Below are positions 28,505 through 37,430 of a DNA stretch of 64,000 bases, piece by piece. The stretch comes from Oceanobacillus massiliensis str. N'diop (GTDB taxonomy: Bacteria; Bacillota; Bacilli; Bacillales; Amphibacillaceae). Positions within the stretch are counted from its first letter, which is position 1. Each line of letters starts with the position of its first letter. The stretch lies in assembly GCF_000285495.1 (NCBI RefSeq), contig NZ_HE610976.1, positions 387,256-451,255 on the forward strand, written 5' to 3'. A model generated the notes under the pieces. That model did no database searches. It saw only the letters and a list, made by a program, of their open reading frames with translations, and had not been told where the DNA came from. A program made the position numbers and the translations under genes.

Positions 28505-28665
28505 TTACTTAGGATGCATCCGAATCGCTCCGTCCAGCCGAATGGTTTCTCCATTCAGCATCGTATTTTTAATTATACTTTGAACCAATTGGGCATATTC
28601 ATCCGGCTTACCGGATCTTGATAGAAACGGAGTAATGTTCCCAAGCTCAGCTCTAAACTTTTTTC
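28505..28665 (-). pseudogene. C-terminal remnant of a 3-hydroxyacyl-CoA dehydrogenase-like SDR
   Basis: Read on the minus strand to the TAA at 28505-28507, the last about 50 codons give [20 protein letters not shown], then [20 protein letters not shown]. This is the characteristic C-terminus of HSD10/FabG-type short-chain dehydrogenases of beta-oxidation. Homology stops near 28665; the Rossmann motif and the YxxxK catalytic site are absent, so the N-terminal four fifths is deleted. It lies just upstream of thiolase in the operon direction. Confidence 0.8.
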
Positions 28666-29202
28666 CAGTTCATAAATACACCCCAACCTTAGTCTATTTT
28701 GGTTCCGATATAAGAATGCGCATTAAATAAGCTATGTCCAGCATTGGTTATGCTGGTTCCTTGGCCCATTTTATGGACTGAGTTTAGACCGGCTTATTCA
28801 TGCCTTCTTCCTATTCGGATAGTCAAAGAAGGTTTACATAAAATAAATCAATAGATTTCTCAAACTGTCTTTTTAGTTTCATAGCTTACTGAAAAGATAA
28901 AGCTGATTGCTTTTTATGGGTAGATCCTGCTGATGGATACTTGCTATATTTTGCTGATTTTAAAGTGATGCTATTAATCGAACACGAGGATTTTCAAGGT
29001 GATGTTAATGAACTCTTTTTTTCTTAACAGCCTATTTAATGGAGGGACAGATCAATTTCTGCAAGAATATTTTGAAATCGTTTACATTTATTTTAAATAG
29101 TAGGAAATGCAATGTCAAGCAGGAATGTGGCAGTTGAGCTTTGATAAGGGAATGCCGCTTCTTTTCACACTTCATCCAAGTTTAATAGATTCTTGCCATT
29201 CC
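28666..29202. other. Gene-free stretch beyond the SDR deletion
   Basis: No supported gene on either strand. A perfect 7-bp hairpin (CCAGCAT, TGGTT, ATGCTGG; 28738-28756) is present without a T-tract. The sequence next to the SDR break (28670-28720) does not match anything I recognise. It may be the scar of a deletion or an old insertion. Confidence 0.5.
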
Positions 29203-29230
29203 AAAAAAATGCAGAGGTTATCCCCTGCAT
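29203..29230 (-). terminator. Terminator after the polytopic membrane protein
   Basis: ATGCAGAGG and CCCCTGCAT (29209-29230) pair with one mismatch around a short loop; seven T follow on the minus strand (29203-29209). Confidence 0.75.
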
Positions 29231-29259
29231 CGGCTTGGCTCATACACATATCCGTTATT

Positions 29260-30675
29260 TTACCATCCCATATAAACCCTGACCTGAACATAGCCCATTA
29301 CCATTAAATAAATGACGACTCCGAATTTCCAGTTGAAACCGATCCCATTCTTAAATCCGCTAAGCCCATTTTCACCGCTAAGCATAATGATTGGCATGAT
29401 CATCGGCGAAAGAAGTATGGAAATGGAACTACCCAAAGTAACTGCCAGCACAATAAGCTCCGGCGGATACGGGAGATATATGGATTCCAGAATTCCGGCA
29501 ACCAATACCATTACAGTAAGCGGCCCAAGCCCAAAAAATCCCAGAATAATCACCATAAATGGGAGAAAGTACAGGACATTCAAGAACGGGAGTACCTCTT
29601 GCAAGGAATAGATACCATCAACTATTAAACTTGCAAACTCAGTATGGCTCAATGCAAAAATAAGAATCCCAGCACCAAGCATGACACATAGCTGATAGGA
29701 TTGATGAGCCATATCCTTCTGCACATATTTCTTTGCTAAATCAAATAGTTTATTGAGTCGGCGTTTACTGACATAATAGGTTAAAATCCAGACCATAACA
29801 ACTAAAGGTATCAGAATTAACAATTCGATCTCGACGAAAGAACTCAGGATAAAAATCGACCCGAACAGGGAGACAAAGAGAATCATAAATTCCAAAACTA
29901 TCCGGTTCATTTGCTTCTTATCTGCAGTGTGGCTGAGCAGTTCTTCTATTTCCGTCTTGAGTCCCGCGGTCAAATCCACCCCATAGCTTTTTTCTTCAAA
30001 TTTTGAAAAAAGGAGCGCGACCATGATTCCAGCGATAGAGACAAACATTCCTTGGATAATGGAGACGCCAAGCGAGGCACCCATCGATTCCACAACATAT
30101 GCAAAACTCGGAATGCTCACCACCCACATGACAGAAAGCGAGAATCCCCGAAGGAGAGCCGTCCCTTTAAAATGCTCCCATGCCTCGCCGCTTTCATCTT
30201 TTAAAATCATATCCACAAATTGGTACATCATCGATATGGATCCGAATAAGAGGAAATATGCAATAATCTGGGTAAACGAAATCATACCGAAATAAAATTT
30301 CCTGCTAGTGTTCAGAAAACGATGCCCAAATCCCATAATTGCTTCGAGAAAGGGCTCTTCCCGCAACACCCAGCTGATCATCGGTACAGTGACAAGCAAA
30401 CCAATCATATTGCGCATTTCCCGAAAACCATCCATCAGTCCCTCCATAAGATGGGAATCGGAAAAAGTGATGATTAACAGACCGGCAATAAAAAGACCGA
30501 ATGGCATTTTTATTTTCGGCGGTGTATATAAAATGACTGCAAATAACAAAATCCCCATTCCGCTTATGGACAGGAGATCAAGTAAAAATTCATTTCCGTT
30601 AAAGTAGGTAACAAAATGCAATACTGTAAAGGTAATGATCGAGATAGGCAAGCCCCATTGGACGACTTTCTTCAT
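29260..30675 (-). CDS. Polytopic membrane protein of unknown function
   Basis: The 471-residue protein has about 11-12 hydrophobic segments, two hydrophilic loops rich in Lys/Glu (about residues 235-265 and 300-325), and a C-terminal pair of helices with SISILLSPMIMPIIMLSGENG. The layout resembles ion-transporter-superfamily (TRAP-DctM/DUF401-like) permeases, but I see no diagnostic motif. ATG 30675 follows a weak AGGAGC site. It is a single gene with its own terminator, between the decayed acyl-CoA operon and a TRAP operon. No substrate is claimed. Confidence 0.75.
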   Translation of the reverse strand: MKKVVQWGLPISIITFTVLHFVTYFNGNEFLLDLLSISGMGILLFAVILYTPPKIKMPFGLFIAGLLIITFSDSHLMEGLMDGFREMRNMIGLLVTVPMISWVLREEPFLEAIMGFGHRFLNTSRKFYFGMISFTQIIAYFLLFGSISMMYQFVDMILKDESGEAWEHFKGTALLRGFSLSVMWVVSIPSFAYVVESMGASLGVSIIQGMFVSIAGIMVALLFSKFEEKSYGVDLTAGLKTEIEELLSHTADKKQMNRIVLEFMILFVSLFGSIFILSSFVEIELLILIPLVVMVWILTYYVSKRRLNKLFDLAKKYVQKDMAHQSYQLCVMLGAGILIFALSHTEFASLIVDGIYSLQEVLPFLNVLYFLPFMVIILGFFGLGPLTVMVLVAGILESIYLPYPPELIVLAVTLGSSISILLSPMIMPIIMLSGENGLSGFKNGIGFNWKFGVVIYLMVMGYVQVRVYMGW

Positions 30676-30903
30676 GATAATAGCTCCTAAACGATGTTTT
30701 ATTTCTTATTTTTTCACAAAATTCACTTCAAGTCTATAGCCATTTCGTTGACATGGGCAAAATGAAAGAAACAGAAAACCGCTTATCGAAGAGGTTCCAT
30801 AACCTGCATAGATAAACAGTAAACTCCAAAGCCAAAACTTATCTCAAGCTGGGCATGATCATACACTAAAACCGGGAATAGATGATTTTTGCCAGTATAG
30901 AAC

Positions 30904-30956
30904 AGTGTCTGCCCCTGGTTTACTGCCTTTAACAGGCAGGAGCAGAGGCAGACACT
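30904..30956 (-). terminator. Inverted repeat after dctM, possible terminator
   Basis: AGTGTCTGCC (30904-30913) pairs with GGCAGACACT (30947-30956), and an inner hairpin CTGCC/GGCAG lies inside. No T-tract follows on the minus strand, so it could be an RNA-stabilising hairpin. The rest of 30676-30974 appears empty. Confidence 0.5.
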
Positions 30957-30974
30957 TCTAACATCACGTTCTTC

Positions 30975-32240
30975 TTAATCAACCAGCAGAAGGCTAAACA
31001 CAGGCATAAAGGAGATGATCAATAAGCTGATGACCATCACCAGGACAAATGGGATAATCGCCCTTATCACATGTTCAATCTTGGTATTCGATATGTTTGA
31101 AGCAACAAACAGGTTCACACCAACGGGCGGAGTGATAAACCCAATTGCAAGGTTGACAATCATGATGATACCAAAATGGATCAGATCAATTCCGAGCGCA
31201 GCTGCAATCGGTGCGAGGATGGGTGTCATTATAATAATTGCTGCAGACGTTTCGATAAACGTACCAATGATCAGCAATAATAAGTTGATGATCAATAACG
31301 CGATAATCCAATTATCCGTGATTCCGAGCATAAATTCCGCCAGTTCGCGCGGCACTCTTTCCCTTGTCAAGTAATACCCGAAAACAGATGCCCCAGCAAT
31401 AATGAACATAATTACCGCACTTGTTACAACCGAGGAAGAAAATATATCCGGGAAATCTTTGATGCTGATTTCCCGGTAAATAAAGATCCCTACGATTAAA
31501 CCGTAGACTACAGCTACCACAGCAGCCTCTGTAGGAGTGAATACACCACCATATATCCCTCCTAAAATTATGACTGGCATGAGGATAGCTAAGATCGCAT
31601 CAGCAAAAGCCTTTAGAAGGTCCTTAAAACTAAATATTTCTCCCCCGCCATAGCCCTGTTTAAGAGAGATGATGTAGACCAGAATCATCAGAGAAATTGT
31701 CACCATTAATCCTGGAATGATTCCGGCGATAAATAAATCACTGATTGATACGCCTGCAGTCACCCCGTACAGCACAAGCGGAACACTCGGCGGAATCATA
31801 ACCCCAATTGTCCCCCCTGCTGCCTGTACCGCAGTAGAGAAGCTTTTATCGTAACCTTTTTTCACCATTGCCGGAATAAGGATCGATCCAACGGCTGCCG
31901 TTGTCGCTGCTGCCGATCCGGAAATCGCCGCAAAAAAAGCACAGGCTGCAATGGATACGATGGCAAGTCCTCCATTGACCCTTCCGAATATAACATTGGC
32001 AAAATGAATCAGCCTTCTTGATATTCCACCACTTTCCATCAGCTTACCTGCAAGGATAAAAAATGGAATAGCGAGCAGCGGGAAGGAGTCGACTGAATTA
32101 AACATTCGCTGCATAATGACAACCAATGACACATCACCCTGAATCAGAAAAATAATCGAAGCAGCCATCGCAAGTGCAATTGCAATCGGTACATTTATAA
32201 AAAACAGAAGGATCATGATACTAAACAATAGAATCGTCAT
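30975..32240 (-). CDS. TRAP transporter large permease DctM
   Basis: The 421-residue DctM protein has roughly 12 membrane segments, GGIYGGVFTPTEAAVVAVVYG and NLAIGFITPPVGVNLFVAS. It forms the Na+-coupled channel subunit of a TRAP importer. It overlaps dctQ by 20 bp and starts at ATG 32240 behind GGGAGG. Unlike the two transporters at 10.7-17.8 kb it is not fused to DctQ, so it has a separate origin. It is the last gene of the dctPQM operon. Confidence 0.93.
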   Translation of the reverse strand: MTILLFSIMILLFFINVPIAIALAMAASIIFLIQGDVSLVVIMQRMFNSVDSFPLLAIPFFILAGKLMESGGISRRLIHFANVIFGRVNGGLAIVSIAACAFFAAISGSAAATTAAVGSILIPAMVKKGYDKSFSTAVQAAGGTIGVMIPPSVPLVLYGVTAGVSISDLFIAGIIPGLMVTISLMILVYIISLKQGYGGGEIFSFKDLLKAFADAILAILMPVIILGGIYGGVFTPTEAAVVAVVYGLIVGIFIYREISIKDFPDIFSSSVVTSAVIMFIIAGASVFGYYLTRERVPRELAEFMLGITDNWIIALLIINLLLLIIGTFIETSAAIIIMTPILAPIAAALGIDLIHFGIIMIVNLAIGFITPPVGVNLFVASNISNTKIEHVIRAIIPFVLVMVISLLIISFMPVFSLLLVD

Positions 32241-32709
32241 GCCCGCTGCCTCCCTTCATAGCTTCCAGGAAGTTAGCAAGATGATTAACCGCCAGCAGGA
32301 AACCACTAAGCGGAATGACCATATACAGAATCCCCATTGGTATACGAAGAACGGGGGATAGTTGGTTCATCGCACTGTCTGCCAGGTTTAACCCCTGAAC
32401 AATCATCAGCAGATAAAACAGCAAACATATTAGAAATGCGATTGTCTGCAATCCTTTCTTTCCGGTTGCAGGAAATTTATCTACTATAAATTCTATCCCG
32501 ATGTGCTGCTTTAATGACATCGCATAGGCTGCCCCAAGGAACGTCAGGACAATCAAACAATAGCGTGCCAATTCCTCTGTCCATGCAAGAGGGTTATGAA
32601 GAAAAAATCGGTAGATGACTTGCATAAACGTAGAAGCTACCAAAACAGCCATAATCAGATTAAGAATATGTTTCATACCAAAATTTATGTAATTTACTAT
32701 ACGTAGCAC
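32221..32709 (-). CDS. TRAP transporter small permease DctQ
   Basis: The 162-residue protein has four membrane segments and the DctQ motif NPLAWTEELARYCLIVLTFLG (about residues 38-58). It starts with GTG 32709 behind GGGAG at 9 nt. It overlaps dctM and lies 80 bp after dctP, with an RNA hairpin in between. It is needed for TRAP permease assembly. Confidence 0.9.
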   Translation of the reverse strand: MLRIVNYINFGMKHILNLIMAVLVASTFMQVIYRFFLHNPLAWTEELARYCLIVLTFLGAAYAMSLKQHIGIEFIVDKFPATGKKGLQTIAFLICLLFYLLMIVQGLNLADSAMNQLSPVLRIPMGILYMVIPLSGFLLAVNHLANFLEAMKGGSGHDDSIV

Positions 32710-32734
32710 TGTTTCCCACTCCCTATCAAGAATA

Positions 32735-32769
32735 GAGAAACAGGAGAAAATAACTCTCTCCTGTTTCTC
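32735..32769 (-). promoter_or_regulatory. Intercistronic hairpin between dctP and dctQ
   Basis: GAGAAACAGGAGA (32735-32747) and TCTCCTGTTTCTC (32757-32769) form a perfect 13-bp stem with a 9-nt loop. Such a hairpin after a binding-protein gene usually stabilises its mRNA or ends part of the transcripts, giving more receptor than permease; that role is inferred. Confidence 0.75.
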
Positions 32770-32789
32770 CCTAACTGTAAAACATAATT

Positions 32790-33785
32790 TTATTTTTGAG
32801 CATCCAATATCCTATTTAATAGATCCTGATATTCAACCAGATCATATACCGGTGCTACAGCTTCCTGGAATGGTGCCACATCAACGTCTTCAATAATTTC
32901 CATCCCTTGCTCTTTCAATGTTCCAATCGATTCCTTCTCCATCTCAATAATCATGTCACGTTCAACCGCACCCATCCGCTGCCCTTCTTCCAGGACAATT
33001 TCCTGCAAATCTTCTGGAAGTTCATCATATGTCTGTTTGCTCATCATAAAGATTGCAACGGAATATACATGACCTGTTAAGCTCATATATTTTTGATTGG
33101 CTTCAAACAGACTATATTGGTCTGCAACAATGGCCGGATTTTCCTGGGCATCCACAACCCCCTGCTGAAGGGCTGTCAGTGCTTCAGTCCAGGCCATTGG
33201 AGTAGGCTGGGCCCCCAGCTCTTCAAAAGCTGCCAAGTGTATTTCGTTTTCCTGCGTACGAATCTTTACACCATTTAGATCTTCAGGTTTTTCTATTGGA
33301 TGCGTACTGTTTGTAATGTGCCGGTACCCATTCTCCCCCCACGACATGCCCAAAATCCCTTGTTCTTCCAGTGCACCGAAGAGTTCATCGCCAATTTCAC
33401 CTTCAAGGATTTTAACAGCGGATTCACGATCATTAAATATAAACGGGGCGTCCAATACAGCCAATTCCGGTACAAAGTTCGTTACAGGTGCAGTAGACGA
33501 TACAACGATATCCACTGTACCCAATGTCATACCCTCTGTTAATTCGCGCTCTGCCCCAAGCTCACTGTAAGGAAATACTTCAATCTTCACTCTTCCATCG
33601 GTTCTTTCTTCCACATTTTCAGCCATTTCCAGCAATGCTAGCTGATAGGGATGATCATCCGGCAATGAGTGCCCTGCCTGTAATGTATATACTTCTTCAC
33701 CATCTGCATCAGATTCACCGCCACATGCTGCCAAAAGCGAAATTACAGTCAACAGGATAAACAGCATAGCCAATCTCTTTTTCAA
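32790..33785 (-). CDS. TRAP substrate-binding lipoprotein DctP
   Basis: The 331-residue DctP receptor has a lipoprotein signal (LTVISLLAACGG; lipid-modified Cys21), then VYTLQAGHSLPDDHPY and the ligand core GVKIRTQENEIHLAAFEELGA, whose Arg normally binds the substrate carboxylate. TTG 33785 is the start, 8 nt after GGGGAGG. The lipobox, length and sequence separate it from the two receptors at 12.7 and 16.7 kb. It is divergent from pucR, so a purine-derived acid is possible but unproven. Confidence 0.92.
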   Translation of the reverse strand: MKKRLAMLFILLTVISLLAACGGESDADGEEVYTLQAGHSLPDDHPYQLALLEMAENVEERTDGRVKIEVFPYSELGAERELTEGMTLGTVDIVVSSTAPVTNFVPELAVLDAPFIFNDRESAVKILEGEIGDELFGALEEQGILGMSWGENGYRHITNSTHPIEKPEDLNGVKIRTQENEIHLAAFEELGAQPTPMAWTEALTALQQGVVDAQENPAIVADQYSLFEANQKYMSLTGHVYSVAIFMMSKQTYDELPEDLQEIVLEEGQRMGAVERDMIIEMEKESIGTLKEQGMEIIEDVDVAPFQEAVAPVYDLVEYQDLLNRILDAQK

Positions 33786-34185
33786 ATAAATTACCTCCCC
33801 ATTACCATCTGATTATATAGTTCAGCCAAGTACGCCCATTTTAGATCTTTCCTAAACTATTACTTTAAAATAGCCTAGAGATCCTTACGAAGAATAGCTG
33901 CGCTTAGGCAGGCTGCAGCCGACTTCTATTTCACTCAAATAAACCTTTGCTATCCTTCTTTACGATATACATCCGTAAGAAAAGAAAAGCACACAAAATA
34001 TGATAGCGATTTCAACCTCTCATTTGTTTAAAACATATATTACCTAATATAAAATTGTTTGTAAACAAAATTCTCAGAAAAATTTATTATTTCCGTCAAA
34101 TAACTTCTATGTTAGATTCTCTTACAAGATTCGGTAGGGGAATATGAGATTATCTCCATCCAAATCGACATTTTTCTACAAAAAC
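33786..34185. other. Divergent regulatory region between dctP and pucR
   Basis: AT-rich, no supported gene. On the minus strand TATAAT (33817-33812) could be a -10 for dctP, without a clear -35. No match to the PucR-box core TTGGTTAA was found here. Confidence 0.4.
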
Positions 34186-34206
34186 CGGGAAGTGACAGGC
34201 ACCTTA
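34186..34206 (+). repeat. Dispersed 21-nt repeat, copy 1
   Basis: It begins CGGGAAGTGACAGGCACCTT and recurs exactly at 62599-62619, directly at the telA stop. Here its GTGACA forms the -35 of the pucR promoter. Confidence 0.9.
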
Positions 34207-34220
34207 ATTTTTAGTATAAT
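34192..34220 (+). promoter_or_regulatory. SigA-type promoter of pucR
   Basis: GTGACA (34192-34197, 5 of 6 with TTGACA), a 17-bp spacer and TATAAT (34215-34220, perfect) lie 50 bp upstream of the pucR start. The -35 lies inside the dispersed repeat. Confidence 0.75.
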
Positions 34221-34269
34221 GCAAAAATATAGATTGTTTAGAGATTGTACTATTTGAGGAGGGTTGCTG

Positions 34270-35901
34270 ATGCGTATTTCCGAACTGCTGCAAATGCCAT
34301 TGCTTGAGGATGCCAAATTGGTTACTGGGGATGTTGATAGAACCATCCAAAATGTAAAAATGATGGATGCCCCGGATATCAGTGAATTTCTGCAGAAAAA
34401 TGACTTGCTGATCACTACTGCCTACCATTTTAAAGACGATATTTCTCTTCTCCTGGAGCTGATCCAGTATATGTCGACGATTGGCTGTGCCGGGATTGGC
34501 ATTAAGTCAAAGCGATTCCTCAACGAAATCCCTGACGATGCCATTCATCTTGCAAGGGAATATAATTTTCCCCTTATAGATCTGCCAAGCGAAGTCAGTT
34601 TAAGTGATGTCGCCAATCAAACACTTAGCATCATTCTCAATATCAGGAACAATGAACTGAGTCATGCCATCCAATCCCATCAGAAGTTCACACAGCATAT
34701 AATGACAGGGAAAGGAATGAAGCGATTGTTGCAGGAGATTTCAAAAATGGTTTCATACCCTGTGATTTTGCTGGATCCTCATGCAAAGCTTATCAGTGCA
34801 TCCCATGAGGCTGAAGATATACATCACAAAATGGAATTGCTTCTATTAAACGGTTACCATTTATTTTTACCGAAATCCGAATCCACCTATTTTTCGATCA
34901 TCCCTAAAGAGAAGCATGACCAATATCAGACCCTGGCTGTTTTCCCTATTTACATGACAGAAAAAAAACGCAGTTTCCTGATCATTTGCGGGAACATGCT
35001 GAATGCTGATACTGGCGTTGCTCTGTCCATTAAACAGGCAACCAATGTGATTGCCTTCGAGCTAATAAAGGAAACGGCATTGAAGCAGCAAAAGCAACGG
35101 GCAAAAAATGACTTTTTTATCAATTATCTCAATGGGAATTTTTCATCCAGTACAGAGGTTCAAAGCCGTGCAAAGGAGTTTGGCCTTGCCAATGAACAAG
35201 CCTATGTATGTGTCGCCGGAAGGATTGATAATGATCTGAAATCACTCAGCTTTGCCAGTCACCAAAGAGAGATGGACACAATATTTGAATTTATTGAGGG
35301 GAATTTATTGGATTTGCCTTTTCCATCACATATGTTAAGCAATGACGACATTGTCATTATCTTGCTGGAAGTAAGTGAGGGTACTTCAAAAATATACCCG
35401 GCCATTCTTGCAGCATTGACAAGCATGCAGAAAAAGATCTACACACATTTTCAGAAGCATATTTCGTTCGGGGTCAGCAGTGCTGCACCGCATTTTATGG
35501 ATGTGGAACATGCGTATACAGAAGCATCGGACACATTGCAAAGTGGGATTATTTCTGGGAAATCCGGATTTATCCAAACCTATCAAACCAAAGATGTGAC
35601 AGATCTGCTGCGTATCATTCCTGTTGAGGAATTAAAGAGGTTTTACGCGTCCACCTTAAAAAACCTTACTGGACCAGCTTCTCATAATGAAAGTTTATTA
35701 CATACATTATTTGTCTACCTGGAAAACCATTCAAGTATCTCTGAAACCGCCAAGCGGCTGTATATCCATCGAAATACTGTTATTTACCGATTGGAAAAAT
35801 GTGAAAAATTACTTGAGGGGGAAAGTCTGAGCGACCCGGAAACAACATTTCGTCTCCGGCTTGCACTACGGATCCAGCATAATTTGCAGGGACATATTTA
35901 G
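34270..35901 (+). CDS. pucR: PucR-type activator of purine catabolism
   Basis: ATG 34270 is chosen, 6 nt behind GAGGAGGG. The 543-residue protein has the N-terminal PucR domain (about residues 1-125; RISELLQMPLLEDAKLVTGD), a middle GGDEF-like region, and a C-terminal helix-turn-helix with SISETAKRLYIHRNTVIYRL. In B. subtilis PucR senses allantoin-type metabolites and switches on the puc genes through a box read as WWWCNTTGGTTAA. It stands at the head of the purine region. Confidence 0.88.
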   Translation: MRISELLQMPLLEDAKLVTGDVDRTIQNVKMMDAPDISEFLQKNDLLITTAYHFKDDISLLLELIQYMSTIGCAGIGIKSKRFLNEIPDDAIHLAREYNFPLIDLPSEVSLSDVANQTLSIILNIRNNELSHAIQSHQKFTQHIMTGKGMKRLLQEISKMVSYPVILLDPHAKLISASHEAEDIHHKMELLLLNGYHLFLPKSESTYFSIIPKEKHDQYQTLAVFPIYMTEKKRSFLIICGNMLNADTGVALSIKQATNVIAFELIKETALKQQKQRAKNDFFINYLNGNFSSSTEVQSRAKEFGLANEQAYVCVAGRIDNDLKSLSFASHQREMDTIFEFIEGNLLDLPFPSHMLSNDDIVIILLEVSEGTSKIYPAILAALTSMQKKIYTHFQKHISFGVSSAAPHFMDVEHAYTEASDTLQSGIISGKSGFIQTYQTKDVTDLLRIIPVEELKRFYASTLKNLTGPASHNESLLHTLFVYLENHSSISETAKRLYIHRNTVIYRLEKCEKLLEGESLSDPETTFRLRLALRIQHNLQGHI

Positions 35902-36078
35902 CTAAACAAATCATGCGGACACTTGCCTCCCCCTCAAGTACACAGGGGAGCCTCCATCTGAAAACCCGAATTCATAACAGATGAGATGGAGGAAATCACC
36001 CGTTATAAGGTCAAATGACAATCTGTTTGCCAAGTACGATGAGTGAATGTTGCAGCTAGCAGCTACTGCCATCGTACG

Positions 36079-36435
36079 CTAACTCCCGCGATAAACCTGA
36101 TATCCCCACGGAGAAGCAAGCAGCGGAACATGATAATTTGCTGCAGGGTCACTAATACCAAAACGGACAGGCACCTTATCTAAAAAGAGAGGTTCGATCA
36201 GGTCAGGGTTTTTCCTGCGAAAATAATCTCCGATATAAAAGATAAGTTCATATACTGCCGCTTCTACATCCGGCTCCATTAAAAGCGGTATATCAAGACG
36301 ACCATCATGATTTGTCAGACTCGTTTTCAATAATTCCTTTTCAGCAGAGGTCTCCCTCAATATAAATAAATCAACACGAACATCCACTGCCGGAATTCCC
36401 TCTGCCAGGTCCAATATATGTGTCGTTAATGCCAA
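36079..36435 (-). CDS. pucM: 5-Hydroxyisourate hydrolase
   Basis: The 118-residue transthyretin-like protein starts LTTHILDLAEGIPAVDVRVDL and ends with the family hallmark YRGS (GYQVYRGS). It turns 5-hydroxyisourate, the uricase product, into OHCU. TTG 36435 is used, 6 nt behind AGAGGG, since no in-frame ATG is available. It is 14 bp after the uricase gene and is the last gene of the uricase operon. Confidence 0.95.
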   Translation of the reverse strand: MALTTHILDLAEGIPAVDVRVDLFILRETSAEKELLKTSLTNHDGRLDIPLLMEPDVEAAVYELIFYIGDYFRRKNPDLIEPLFLDKVPVRFGISDPAANYHVPLLASPWGYQVYRGS

Positions 36436-36449
36436 ACATATCCCTCTTC

Positions 36450-37430
36450 CTATTTACTGATTTGCTCTTCCAGACTATCTATATCCTGTAATGCATCCTC
36501 CTGTGTTACGGTGAAAATCTGAAAGCCGTATGGCGGTCTTGGCTCAGTATATACCTTACCCTCTGAACCCTCAATGTCTTCCACTACTGTCTCCCACGTA
36601 CGATTCTGCGATTCAAAGGTAATATCCTTCAGTTGCGGAAAACGATGCAGGATCCGACAGCCAATTTTATAGATAAGATGCTGAATCGAGGCAGTTTCCA
36701 GTTCATGGAATACAGAGGCTGCAATATCCTTTATCTGTTCAGCCGCAGCATACAAATTCGGGTCTTCTCCATATGCCTGTTCCGCGTCCGCATATCGCCA
36801 GTATATATTTAAGTAAATGAATAATGGCCTGTTGCCGTCTTCCGGCAATGTTGTATATTCATCACGGACAAACCCAACAAAAGAATTCCCTTTCACTTTA
36901 ATCAGCTGAAGTCCAGTAATGCCGCTTTTTTGATCTCTCATTTCGATTGTTTCTCCATAGCGTTTCATTGCAACAGATGCCTCTGCACACTCGTTTCTCG
37001 AATGGTCAAAAACAAGCGGGCTTTCCTTCAATCCTTGTTCTGTTATAGCTTTCACCGATTTAAAAGGCACTTCCTTCCCAGTCATTTGAATACTCTCAAA
37101 GTGGGGATATCTTTCCAGAAAAGATTTGGACACATAGGAAACGAAACCCTCTATGGTTGATCCATCATAACTGCCAAGATGCCTTTGAATAAAGTTTTTC
37201 ATCGAGTCCGTCGCCACGACCTTTGAATTGTCTCCCTCAGCAAAGGATGGAAGAAGCTCTTCGCCGCCGACCGAGACACTGACATTGATTCCAAAAATAA
37301 TATTATTTCTCCCGGCAAAATCCGATTCTGGTATTTTCCTTATACCTGAAAGCGGCTTTAAATAGGTTCGATATGCAAAGACATCTTTTTTTCCATAAAA
37401 CATTGCTCTTTCATTTGTATGATTGATCAT
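36450..37430 (-). CDS. pucL: Urate oxidase (uricase)
   Basis: The 326-residue uricase has YGKKDVFAYRTYLKPLSG near the N-terminus, VVATDSMKNFIQRHLG (the TDSxKN active-site loop), SFVGFVRDEYTTLPE, and a PYGFQIFTVTQE tail. It oxidises urate to 5-hydroxyisourate without cofactor. In B. subtilis PucL fuses this domain behind OHCU decarboxylase. Here uricase is a separate gene overlapping the decarboxylase by 20 bp, with its own GGGAGG site and ATG 37430. Confidence 0.95.
   Translation of the reverse strand: MINHTNERAMFYGKKDVFAYRTYLKPLSGIRKIPESDFAGRNNIIFGINVSVSVGGEELLPSFAEGDNSKVVATDSMKNFIQRHLGSYDGSTIEGFVSYVSKSFLERYPHFESIQMTGKEVPFKSVKAITEQGLKESPLVFDHSRNECAEASVAMKRYGETIEMRDQKSGITGLQLIKVKGNSFVGFVRDEYTTLPEDGNRPLFIYLNIYWRYADAEQAYGEDPNLYAAAEQIKDIAASVFHELETASIQHLIYKIGCRILHRFPQLKDITFESQNRTWETVVEDIEGSEGKVYTEPRPPYGFQIFTVTQEDALQDIDSLEEQISK

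Noticed and set aside
35943-35996. Terminator after pucR
   Set aside because: CCTCCATCTG and a matching AGATGGAGG form an inverted repeat, but with a large loop and no T-tract on either strand.
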